Source: Bacillota bacterium (lineage in GTDB: Bacteria > Bacillota > Clostridia > Acetivibrionales > DSM-2933). From it: DNA of 5,657 nucleotides. The position numbers were made by a program, and so were the translations under genes. Where the stretch lies: positions 1 through 5,657 of the forward strand of contig JAEZNF010000426.1 of NCBI GenBank assembly GCA_023441845.1, read 5' to 3'. Below the pieces are notes generated by a model. That model did no database searches and was not told the DNA's origin. It saw only the letters and a list, made by a program, of their open reading frames with translations. Of the stretch, positions 1 through 5,288 are shown one piece after another. How positions within the stretch are numbered: the stretch's first letter is position 1; every line of letters starts with the position of its first letter.

Positions 1-240
1 GGCCTATCTTGCGCAGATGGGGAGCTCCATCTACAATTTTCGTTTTGTCCTTGTCCGATGCTTGCCGATGTGGATAAATTGGATACGGATACATGGTGTC
101 AATGCACTACAGGGTATAGTAAAGTTCTCTTCGAAAAAGCCTTTGGCTGTGAAGTTGTTGTAGAGCTATTAAAAAGTATAAAAATAGGCGATGATATATG
201 TCTTATGAAGATTATTCCAAGTAATGTTATTTGGAAATAG
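1..240 (+). CDS. C-terminal part of a cysteine-rich DUF6144/V4R-like protein (5' end outside window)
   Basis: The reading frame is open from base 1 to a TAG at 238-240, giving 79 residues of a protein whose start lies left of the window. The visible part carries two short cysteine clusters, CPCPML (residues 17-22) and WCQCTTGY (residues 35-42). It then has a beta-rich end, VELLKSIKIGDDICLMKI, where a cysteine again follows a GDD turn. This pattern resembles the C-terminal half of DUF6144 / V4R-like small-molecule-binding proteins, which are related to the L-2-amino-thiazoline-4-carboxylate hydrolase-like group. In those, the conserved cysteines may bind metal or a ligand. The family call comes from remembered motif shape, and the exact function is unknown. 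The ATG at 58 is internal to the conserved block and has no ribosome binding site, so it is not the start. An intrinsic terminator follows 50 bases downstream, so the gene ends its transcript. Confidence 0.6.
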   Translation, partial: GLSCADGELHLQFSFCPCPMLADVDKLDTDTWCQCTTGYSKVLFEKAFGCEVVVELLKSIKIGDDICLMKIIPSNVIWK

Positions 241-290
241 GCTGATAAGCTTCTTTGCTTGGAATGTGTATTCTCTCAGGATATGAAATT

Positions 291-320
291 AAAAGCGGCC
301 TTATTAAGGTCGCTTTTTCT
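291..320 (+). terminator. Rho-independent terminator
   Basis: Bases 291-302 (AAAAGCGGCCTT) pair with 306-317 (AAGGTCGCTTTT) around a 3-base loop. This gives a 12-bp stem with a single G-U pair (298/310). The descending arm ends in a run of five T's (314-318). The element sits 50 bases after the stop of the first gene and separates it from the padR operon. The A-run on the left arm could also let it work weakly on the opposite strand. Confidence 0.88.
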
Positions 321-513
321 ATAGTAACAGGTAATTTTATATTTTCCCTGTCCTACTTTTGCAGCAGCAAGCCTAAGCTATATTTTCAAGTTGACAGAGT
401 TGCATTTTAGTATCCGGCTTTATTTTGCAATTCTGTTATTCTTGAGTTTATTGAGTTGTTCATCAAATTATGATTGGATAATATTAGTAAAGTTATCTGA
501 ATTTGTTATAAAC

Positions 514-564
514 GTAAATAGGAGATGAAATAAAATGCAAAAGCCAGCGGTCGCAAATGAATGA
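514..564 (+). other. Repeated leader motif followed by a nine-codon mini-ORF
   Basis: Bases 514-529 (GTAAATAGGAGATGAA) match the padR leader at 674-689 in 15 of 16 positions; the single difference is A versus G at 525/685. As at padR, an ATG follows at close range (535), but the frame stops after nine codons (MQKPAVANE, TGA at 562-564). A TATAAA lies at 507-512, but its -35 box is poor. This may be a leader peptide, a relic of a duplicated start region, or chance. There is no evidence that it is expressed. Confidence 0.25.
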
Positions 565-597
565 TAAGCTCACCTATGCAACATAATATAGAATTAC

Positions 598-643
598 AAT
601 AATAATAAAAGAATATTATTAATTAAAAAATATTATTATACTA
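598..643 (+). promoter_or_regulatory. A/T tract upstream of padR promoter, UP-element-like
   Basis: From 598 to 640 only one base is not A or T (G611). The 10-base word AATATTATTA occurs twice in it, at 612-621 and 629-638. Its position directly upstream of the -35 box fits an UP element or a bent-DNA site. A possible alternative -10 (TATACT, 637-642) also lies at its end, with a weak -35. Confidence 0.4.
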
Positions 644-681
644 TTTACAATAGTGTGCGTAGTACAGTATAATGTAAATAG
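641..681. promoter_or_regulatory. Likely PadR operator (inverted repeat over the promoter)
   Basis: CTATTTACA (641-649) and TGTAAATAG (673-681) are perfect 9-bp inverted repeats. They extend to 12 bp with one mismatch (641-652 against 670-681). The arm centres are 32 bp apart, close to three helical turns. The left arm contains the -35 box, and the right arm begins at the last base of the -10 box and reaches into the ribosome binding site. This is a natural place for a dimeric winged-helix repressor to block transcription of its own operon. Binding by this PadR is inferred, not shown. Confidence 0.6.
644..673 (+). promoter_or_regulatory. padR promoter
   Basis: A TTTACA -35 box (644-649, five of six consensus bases) and a perfect TATAAT -10 box (668-673) are 18 bases apart. 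Initiation would fall near 680, which puts the GGAGG ribosome binding site (681-685) at the extreme 5' end of the messenger. The untranslated leader would then be only about 12-13 bases. The flanking dyad covers both boxes, so the promoter is probably repressed by the PadR it drives. Confidence 0.7.
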
Positions 682-692
682 GAGGTGAACAT

Positions 693-1034
693 ATGGGAGA
701 AAATTTTCAGGATGATTTATTTGATAGTCTTTTGCTGGAACTAAGACGAGGTACAATTATACTCAGTGTGTTAAGCCAGATGAAACTTCCCCAATATGGG
801 TATTCACTGGTTGTATTACTGGAGGAGAAAGGAATACCTGTGGAAGCAGGTACATTATATCCGCTTTTGAGAAGACTGGAAAAACAAAACTTGTTGGAAA
901 GCAATTGGGATGTGGATGTTGCAAAACCTAGAAAATACTATCAGTTGAGTGAATATGGTAAGGAAATATACGGCAAACTATGCGATCAATGGTTCGAGAT
1001 GGTTAAAAAAATAGATAATCTCATAAAGGAGTGA
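693..1034 (+). CDS. PadR-family transcriptional regulator
   Basis: This 113-residue protein is a dimeric winged-helix DNA-binding repressor of the short PadR type (about 105-115 residues, no long C-terminal effector domain). Family signatures include the first helix region ELRRGTIILSVLSQ (16-29) and the GYSLVVLLEEKG stretch (36-47). The recognition helix is the classic GTLYPLLRRLE (53-63), and the wing is PRKYYQLSEYGKE (79-91). The C-terminal helix (92-112) would form the dimer interface. ATG 693 has an AGGAGG-like site (GGAGGTG, 681-687) at ideal spacing. The gene overlaps the ribosome binding site of the downstream HAAS membrane protein, so the two are one operon. PadR regulators of this type are usually autorepressors that release DNA in response to small molecules or membrane stress. 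The perfect dyad over its promoter supports autoregulation. The signal it senses cannot be read from the sequence. Confidence 0.93.
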   Translation: MGENFQDDLFDSLLLELRRGTIILSVLSQMKLPQYGYSLVVLLEEKGIPVEAGTLYPLLRRLEKQNLLESNWDVDVAKPRKYYQLSEYGKEIYGKLCDQWFEMVKKIDNLIKE

Positions 1035-1035
1035 T
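1025..1035 (+). promoter_or_regulatory. Ribosome binding site deciding the HAAS gene start
   Basis: AAAGGAGTGAT (1025-1035) spans the padR stop and places GGAG eight bases before ATG 1040. A GTG at 1031 in the same frame lies inside this site, so it cannot use it as a start. Confidence 0.75.
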
Positions 1036-1039
1036 AAAT

Positions 1040-2041
1040 ATGGAATTGGTAAACAGATATATCTATGCTGTTACAAGAAGTCTGCCTGAAAAGCAGAGAG
1101 GTGATATAGACAAGGAATTGAAGACCCTCATAGATGATATGATTGAGGAGAACGATGAGCCTATACCATATGATGACAAGGTGAAGAAGGTCCTTGTAGA
1201 ATTAGGTGATCCTGAAATACTTGCCGATAATTATAGAGGTTCCAGGCGGCATCTGATAGGTCCTAAATTTTATGATGCATATTTATTGATACTAAAGATT
1301 GTTCTTATTGCGGTATTGGGAGGAATTACTGTTGCGATTATGGTGCAAAGCATTTTTTCAAAGGATCAAAACGGTGTTGATATCGTATCTAATTATTTAT
1401 CAGGACTATTTAATGGTGGATTGCAGGCATTTGCATGGGTTACAATAGCATTTATAATTGCCGAAAGAAGCTACATGAATAATAAGAAGGGTCATTTGGA
1501 AAAGAGTAGTGTGGAAAAAAGCAAGTGGAGTCCTTCCCAATTACCTGTAATTCCTGAGAAAAAGGCTTTAATACCTATACATGAGCCAATCGTTTCGATT
1601 ATATTAACCACAATATTTTTAGCATTACTTTATAATACTCCACAAGTTTTTGCAGCATATTTCACGGTTGGAAATGAAACAAAAGTGATACCTGTTTTTA
1701 ATCAACTCGCTATGGAAGGTTATAAGATAATTATCCTTTCCGTACTTTTATTGAACGTTCTTAAAGAAGTATTGAAGCTTTATAACAGAAGATGGACATT
1801 AAAGCTTTCACTTGCAGTTGCTGTTTTAAGTGGAATGTCTACAATTTTGATATTGTTTGTATTTGCCGGCTCTAATGTATGGAACCCGGATTTCCCAAAT
1901 GAAATTATAAAGAATATGAAATTATCTTTAGATTTTGTCAGCACGTGGGCTAATATCAAAAACGGATTTTTTGCAGGTATTATAGTTATTGGTGTTATAG
2001 ATATTGTTGCCACACTTTTCAAAGGCATTAGATATAGGTAA
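1040..2041 (+). CDS. HAAS-domain (DUF1700-like) multi-pass membrane protein
   Basis: This 333-residue membrane protein is paired with PadR. Residues 1 to about 70 form the soluble HAAS-type helical domain, starting MELVNRYIYAVTRSLPEKQR and including the VLVELGDPEILADNYRG motif (about 52-67), which is typical of these proteins. Hydrophobic segments then follow at about 79-105, 121-142, 183-208, 228-247, 253-277 and 307-327, suggesting six membrane spans. A charged loop (about 145-175) separates the second and third. ATG 1040 is preferred over an in-frame GTG nine bases upstream because of the ribosome binding site and because family members begin at this methionine. HAAS proteins are thought to act with PadR regulators in envelope or signal-response modules, but their biochemical role is not established. 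No transporter, protease or kinase motif was seen. The operon appears to end here, and no convincing terminator follows. Confidence 0.85.
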   Translation: MELVNRYIYAVTRSLPEKQRGDIDKELKTLIDDMIEENDEPIPYDDKVKKVLVELGDPEILADNYRGSRRHLIGPKFYDAYLLILKIVLIAVLGGITVAIMVQSIFSKDQNGVDIVSNYLSGLFNGGLQAFAWVTIAFIIAERSYMNNKKGHLEKSSVEKSKWSPSQLPVIPEKKALIPIHEPIVSIILTTIFLALLYNTPQVFAAYFTVGNETKVIPVFNQLAMEGYKIIILSVLLLNVLKEVLKLYNRRWTLKLSLAVAVLSGMSTILILFVFAGSNVWNPDFPNEIIKNMKLSLDFVSTWANIKNGFFAGIIVIGVIDIVATLFKGIRYR

Positions 2042-2189
2042 TGAAAAATAGGTATTTAACTAAATTAATATCAATTAGACCTACATGCCAATAATGGCAC
2101 CAACAAATAATGAAATTCGAGCATGGCATCTACTGGAAGATAACAAGACATTTCGAATTTCAGAATAGGGTAGTATACCATTTCACATA
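2042..2189. other. Intergenic region without a convincing gene
   Basis: This stretch has no ORF with a ribosome binding site. A 27-codon frame (2085-2168) starts with ATG but has no Shine-Dalgarno sequence. A small hairpin, TGCCA-ATAA-TGGCA (2086-2099), has no T-tract, so the PadR-HAAS operon has no obvious intrinsic terminator. The 10-bp inverted repeat at 2111-2162 is listed separately. Confidence 0.5.
2111..2162. repeat. 10-bp perfect inverted repeat upstream of the synthetase relic
   Basis: TGAAATTCGA (2111-2120) and TCGAATTTCA (2153-2162) are perfect inverted copies separated by 32 bases. There is no T-run after the second arm, so it is not an intrinsic terminator. It could be a weak hairpin, a protein-binding dyad or a scar of a rearrangement. 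No transposase or target duplication accompanies it. Confidence 0.45.
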
Positions 2190-2520
2190 AGGGTAATTTT
2201 GAAGATTAAGCCTTCACTTGCGCCTATAAAGGTAAATGTGCTGCCTCTTATCAAAAAAACGTCATGTAGAAAAAGCACAGGAAATCTATAGCACACTGAA
2301 AAAGTACTTTCAGGTTTCTTATGATGATGCCGGTAATATCGGAAGACGCTATCGCAGGGGAGATGCCATTGGAACGCCATATGCGGTTACTATTGATGAC
2401 ACAACACTCGAAAACAACACAGTTACTGTACGTGAACGAGACACAATGCGTCAGGTGACAATGGCAGTTGACGAATTGAAGAGTTATTTACTTGAAAATA
2501 TAAATATTGAAACAAACTGA
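2190..2520 (+). pseudogene. glyQS: Glycyl-tRNA synthetase C-terminal fragment, frameshifted
   Basis: This is a relic of a class II homodimeric glycyl-tRNA synthetase, which normally has about 460 residues. Only the C-terminal anticodon-binding domain (about 110 residues) remains. Frame one reads RVILKIKPSLAPIKV and on to VLPLIKK (2190-2258). The continuation RHVEKAQEIYSTLKKYF lies in another frame from 2260. The switch falls at a run of seven A's (2253-2259) and needs the skipping of one base, so one extra A is the simplest lesion. The highly conserved block GNIGRRYRRGDAIGTP is at about 2332-2379, followed by ENNTVTVRERDTM and a last helix up to TGA 2518-2520. The catalytic domain with class II motifs 1-3 is absent, and a TAG at 2166-2168 closes the frame upstream. 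The ATG at 2236 opens the downstream frame, but its first residues are out-of-frame noise. A functional full-length copy is expected elsewhere in the genome. The symbol names the parent gene. Confidence 0.85.
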
Positions 2521-2540
2521 TTGGGAAATTGTTCTATTGG

Positions 2541-2585
2541 GGGGTGAACCGCTTCACTCCATGAGGTATTGGAAGCGGTTCGCTC
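2541..2585. repeat. Strong hairpin with an alternative fold, no T-tract
   Basis: GAACCGCTTC (2546-2555) pairs perfectly with GAAGCGGTTC (2572-2581) around 16 bases. With wobble pairs the stem extends to 14 bp (2542-2555 with 2572-2585). The left arm can instead fold on itself: GGGGTGAA (2541-2548) pairs with TTCACTCC (2553-2560) around CCGC, which excludes the long stem. The right arm can form AGCG-GTT-CGCT (2574-2584). No T-run follows, so an intrinsic terminator is unlikely. It lies between the synthetase relic and the Wadjet promoter. It may be a dispersed palindromic repeat or a regulatory RNA or DNA structure. Confidence 0.6.
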
Positions 2586-2613
2586 AATGAATTAGCAAAA
2601 TCCGTCATATAAC

Positions 2614-2642
2614 TTGATTATTCCGTTCAGAATAAATAGAAT
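2614..2642 (+). promoter_or_regulatory. Promoter of the Wadjet (jetDAB) operon
   Basis: TTGATT (2614-2619) and TAGAAT (2637-2642) are separated by the optimal 17 bases. They match the sigma-A consensus at four and five of six positions. Transcription would start near 2649, leaving about 38 untranslated bases. A ribosome binding site AAAAGGAT (2673-2680) then sits seven bases before ATG 2687. No operator dyad is obvious over the boxes, although the hairpin at 2541-2585 ends about 30 bases upstream. Confidence 0.6.
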
Positions 2643-2686
2643 AATATCATATAAAAAGTAATCACTTGGTTTAAAAGGATACGGGA

Positions 2687-3736
2687 ATGGAAAAATCAAC
2701 ATATGAAACAATTAAAGGTTATTCTAAAAAGGTAATTGAAACATCTGAACTCCTTTCGATCACAGAGAGGCACTTTTCCGGAGAAAACTTTGAAATCCAC
2801 GGGGGTTACAAGTCTTTTGTATCTTGCATCATGGACTTTTGTAGTAAGGGCTTCCTTGTGCCGATAAAATCATCCGGAACCAATGGCCGGAACCCTTTGC
2901 TTTTCAACAGATATAAGATTACTTTACCGGCTAAGAAGGAAAAGCCCGGTGAAGAACTCTTAAATGAATTGCAATCCATTCATCCCAGACTTGATAAAGG
3001 CTATTATTTCAGGAATCACGATGCTTATGAAAAGGACAGGAAATACATTTTGATGCTTTCCGACTACCTTTTGGATAATAGCAGGAGCGGCTCTTTAAAA
3101 TACAGATGTACCATGAACGAAAGGTCATTTGAGATATTCAATGATGAAAAGTTTCTGGAGTATTCCGGGAAGGTCTTGATAAAGAGGCTGGGACTTTCTC
3201 TGCAGGATTTAAACTGCTATAAGACGTTGGAGGCCTTTTTTTACATACTCTTTGAACCTAAGGAAAGATTGAATGTTTTAATAATCGAAAACAAGGATAC
3301 CTTCTATTCCGTTTTAAAATATATTGAAAGAAAGCCTCAAAAGGAATTATACGGGGTCAATATAGACATGCTGATATATGGAGAGGGAAAGAAAATAGTA
3401 AGCAGCTTTGGTTTTATTAATGAAGTGGCGGCAGGAACAGCTATAGAAAGGGTCTATTACTTCGGGGATCTGGATTTTGAAGGAATAGGAATATTCAACT
3501 CACTTGCCTCAAAGTACGGGAAATATTTTATAATACCACATGTAAGACTGTACAATGAACTCCTCATCGAAGCTAAAACGCCTCCGGCATTGAAAACCAA
3601 TCAGTCGGAAGTCTATCTTGAATTGTTTTTGAGGTACTTTGACAATGATAGTAAGGATAAAATATCCAGTATATTATATAGTGGAAAGTATATTCCACAG
3701 GAGGGGTTGAATTTTGGAAGAAAGAAGGGTTTTTGA
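2687..3736 (+). CDS. jetD: Wadjet defence system subunit JetD (Toprim nuclease)
   Basis: This 349-residue protein is recognised as JetD, the DNA-cleaving subunit of the Wadjet SMC complex, which acts in the cytoplasm against plasmids. The N-terminal half (about 1-190) is the DNA-binding winged-helix/arm part (DUF3322-like), with YKSFVSCIMDFCSKGFLVPI at 41-60. The C-terminal half (about 195-345) is the Toprim-like DUF2220 domain. It has an acidic strand end LIIENKDTF (E201), a glycine turn YGEGKK (231-236), and a DxD motif in YYFGDLDFEGIGIF (D261, D263), after which G266 is conserved. These acidic residues match the metal-binding set of topoisomerase-primase nucleases, so the site looks intact. 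It is somewhat shorter than type I JetD (about 380-400 residues, from memory). ATG 2687 has a good ribosome binding site. The gene is first in the operon, unlike type I systems, where jetD is last. Its 3' end holds the ribosome binding site and start of jetA. Confidence 0.87.
   Translation: MEKSTYETIKGYSKKVIETSELLSITERHFSGENFEIHGGYKSFVSCIMDFCSKGFLVPIKSSGTNGRNPLLFNRYKITLPAKKEKPGEELLNELQSIHPRLDKGYYFRNHDAYEKDRKYILMLSDYLLDNSRSGSLKYRCTMNERSFEIFNDEKFLEYSGKVLIKRLGLSLQDLNCYKTLEAFFYILFEPKERLNVLIIENKDTFYSVLKYIERKPQKELYGVNIDMLIYGEGKKIVSSFGFINEVAAGTAIERVYYFGDLDFEGIGIFNSLASKYGKYFIIPHVRLYNELLIEAKTPPALKTNQSEVYLELFLRYFDNDSKDKISSILYSGKYIPQEGLNFGRKKGF
3699..3706 (+). promoter_or_regulatory. Ribosome binding site for jetA inside jetD
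   Basis: AGGAGGGG lies in the last codons of jetD, seven bases before TTG 3714. An in-frame TGA at 3708-3710 bars any earlier start in the jetA frame, so this site fixes TTG as the start. The next in-frame ATG (3747) has no comparable site. Confidence 0.8.
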
Positions 3737-5288
3737 AGATGCCGGTATGGATTGCCTGAAGGATTACCGGGAAAGAATGCGCAATTTAGCGCCTTTTATA
3801 CATTTGTCCCGCAAACTGGCGGGATTTCAGAAGTACAGTGATGTTGACATGACTTCTGTGGGTTTTTCGGTGCTCCTTTTCATCCTGGAAAACATGCTTA
3901 TCGGAAGGGAAGAATGCAGTGTTGAGGATATTGCAGGATTTCTGCAAACAATACTGAAACGCTCCTATGATATCAACATGACACAGGAAGAGTCCAGGGA
4001 AATGGCTTTTTATATAAGGGATTCCATTGCAGGAAGCGGGGGTGAAATCTTCAAGTTCGGCTTTAAAAACCTTGAAACCGGCATGGATGAAACTATTCCT
4101 ATAAAGCTTATAGATACATCCTATTACGAGATAAAAAAATCTGCAAGGTACAAGCTTACAGACCAGGGTATGGAGCTTTTATTCAAGACCAGGGAGATAT
4201 ATTCGGAATACAGGATAAATATAACCCAGATGTACTTGAGGCAGCAAATTGAAAAGGGAGTGTTTTCCGGTGCACTGCAGACAGTAAATGAACTCAATCT
4301 GCAGGTGAGGCAGCTTCGGGAGAGGCTTGAAAGCCTTCTTTTAAATATACGGCAGAATGTTTTGGGTATAGAGTTTGAAGAACTGAAAGTATTATTCGCA
4401 AGGATCAAGGAGCAATTTGAGATTGAAAGACGGGAGTTTTTAAACATCAGGAGGATACTTAAGGAACAGAGAGAAAATATAGAGAAAATAAGCTATAATG
4501 ATCTCGAAGAAAAAGAACTGAGAAACCTCAGACAAATAAAAATACTTTCGGAAAGGCTTGATATTACAACATCCGAACATGACAGGCTGTTTAATGAAAA
4601 ACTGGACATTGTGGGTGAATACTTAAAGACCATTGAAACAAGGCTTCGGCAGGGTGTCAATGAATATATCGATTTTGAAAAGAGTATTTTTGATGTGTTG
4701 ATTTCAAGGGACTTAAATCCGGAACGTTTAAAAAGAATACTGTCGCCGCTGTTTACAAACACTGCCCAAAACAAAGCATTTAATCCATATAAGGCTTTAG
4801 AACCGCAAAGGGTTAAAAGTGAAACAGAGGAAGAACGGGAAAGTATCGATTTAGAGGCAGAAATTGAACAGAGGGAAAAGAATGAGCGAGAAGAGAAGGA
4901 AAAGCGGGATCAAAAGGTTATGACATACCTGGAGGCCATTATTCAGGAAGCTTATGATAAGGGAGATTCCTACCTTAGTTCTGCTTTGGGAAGACTGGAT
5001 GAAAATGCCTGCAAATCGGCTTCCTTTGATTTTGATTTCTACAGTCTTATAGTGATTCTGCATCAGCATAAACTAATGGACTTTAAAGAGATGGAAGATA
5101 TTCTGGCGGGGATGGTAAGGGATACATCAGCCTATAACATAAATATTTATTACCTTTTTGATCGGATATTCAGCAAAAAGCCGGAACTTAAAGGCTTGAA
5201 GTCGTTAATTTTTATATCGTCGGCAAAGAAGATACATTTTGAGAACGGAAATGAAGTAACAGATTTTGTAATTAAGGGGGTCAGATAA
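3714..5288 (+). CDS. jetA: Wadjet defence system subunit JetA (kleisin, MukF-like, DUF5716-type)
   Basis: This 524-residue protein fits the kleisin subunit that bridges the SMC heads in Wadjet complexes. An N-terminal winged-helix region (about 25-160) includes VGFSVLLFILENML (49-62) and a KLTDQGMELLF motif (147-157). A long helical, coiled-coil-prone middle (about 165-330) follows, with many leucine/arginine heptads. A highly charged Glu/Lys/Arg stretch (about 368-402) is the likely flexible linker. A C-terminal winged-helix-like domain (about 403-524) would bind the second SMC head. Identification rests on overall architecture, its place between JetD and a JetB-like protein, and resemblance to clostridial JetA-family proteins. 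No short catalytic motif exists in this family. Translation starts at TTG 3714 and overlaps jetD by 23 bases. Its stop TAA overlaps the ATG of jetB by one base. These overlaps imply translational coupling and matched subunit amounts. Confidence 0.8.
   Translation: MEERRVFEDAGMDCLKDYRERMRNLAPFIHLSRKLAGFQKYSDVDMTSVGFSVLLFILENMLIGREECSVEDIAGFLQTILKRSYDINMTQEESREMAFYIRDSIAGSGGEIFKFGFKNLETGMDETIPIKLIDTSYYEIKKSARYKLTDQGMELLFKTREIYSEYRINITQMYLRQQIEKGVFSGALQTVNELNLQVRQLRERLESLLLNIRQNVLGIEFEELKVLFARIKEQFEIERREFLNIRRILKEQRENIEKISYNDLEEKELRNLRQIKILSERLDITTSEHDRLFNEKLDIVGEYLKTIETRLRQGVNEYIDFEKSIFDVLISRDLNPERLKRILSPLFTNTAQNKAFNPYKALEPQRVKSETEEERESIDLEAEIEQREKNEREEKEKRDQKVMTYLEAIIQEAYDKGDSYLSSALGRLDENACKSASFDFDFYSLIVILHQHKLMDFKEMEDILAGMVRDTSAYNINIYYLFDRIFSKKPELKGLKSLIFISSAKKIHFENGNEVTDFVIKGVR

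Larger units (their letters stand above)
321..692. other. Long intergenic region without a convincing gene
   Basis: The 370 bases between the terminator and padR contain no ORF with coding character on either strand. They hold a nine-codon mini-ORF with a good ribosome binding site (535-564), an almost pure A/T tract (598-640) and the padR promoter-operator. A TTGACA at 391-396 has no -10 box at a workable distance. No tRNA, riboswitch or CRISPR structure was seen. Confidence 0.6.
2521..2686. other. Intergenic junction between synthetase relic and Wadjet operon
   Basis: No gene is seen here. The stretch holds the palindromic hairpin (2541-2585), the jet promoter (2614-2642) and the jetD ribosome binding site. 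It marks the boundary between an eroding host-gene fragment and an intact defence operon. No tRNA gene, integrase site or direct repeat that would define an element end could be identified. Confidence 0.5.

Noticed and set aside
391..424. TTGACA at 391-396 as a promoter
   Set aside because: The nearest -10-like words (TAGTAT at 408, TTTATT at 419) give spacers of 11 and 22 bases.
1031..1039. GTG at 1031 as start of the HAAS membrane protein
   Set aside because: It lies inside the ribosome binding site AAAGGAGTGAT and leaves none upstream. ATG 1040 has ideal spacing and the family's usual N-terminus.
2085..2168. A 27-codon ORF (ATG 2085, TAG 2166)
   Set aside because: It has no ribosome binding site and no recognisable family. 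It shares a frame with the synthetase relic but no clear homology to it.
2042..2190. T-box riboswitch in front of the glycyl-tRNA synthetase relic
   Set aside because: No T-box core resembling AGGGTGG-ACCGCG, no specifier-loop arrangement and no terminator/antiterminator pair is visible. The 5' part of the gene is missing anyway.
1780..2380. Minus-strand ORFs opposite the HAAS gene (1780-2028) and the synthetase relic (2183-2380)
   Set aside because: They are antisense to recognised coding sequence and have no family resemblance or translation signals.
2236..2520. A 94-residue ORF starting at ATG 2236 as a genuine small gene
   Set aside because: Its first residues (MCCLLS) are an out-of-frame reading of the conserved VLPLIKK segment, and homology continues upstream in another frame. 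A frameshifted pseudogene explains it better.
2541..2600. Hairpin read as an intrinsic terminator of the synthetase fragment
   Set aside because: No T-run follows the descending arm, and the 16-base loop is large for an intrinsic terminator.
4124..5069. Several minus-strand ORFs of 70-107 codons opposite jetA
   Set aside because: They lie wholly within a well-supported gene on the other strand, lack ribosome binding sites and have low-complexity serine/leucine composition typical of antisense shadows.
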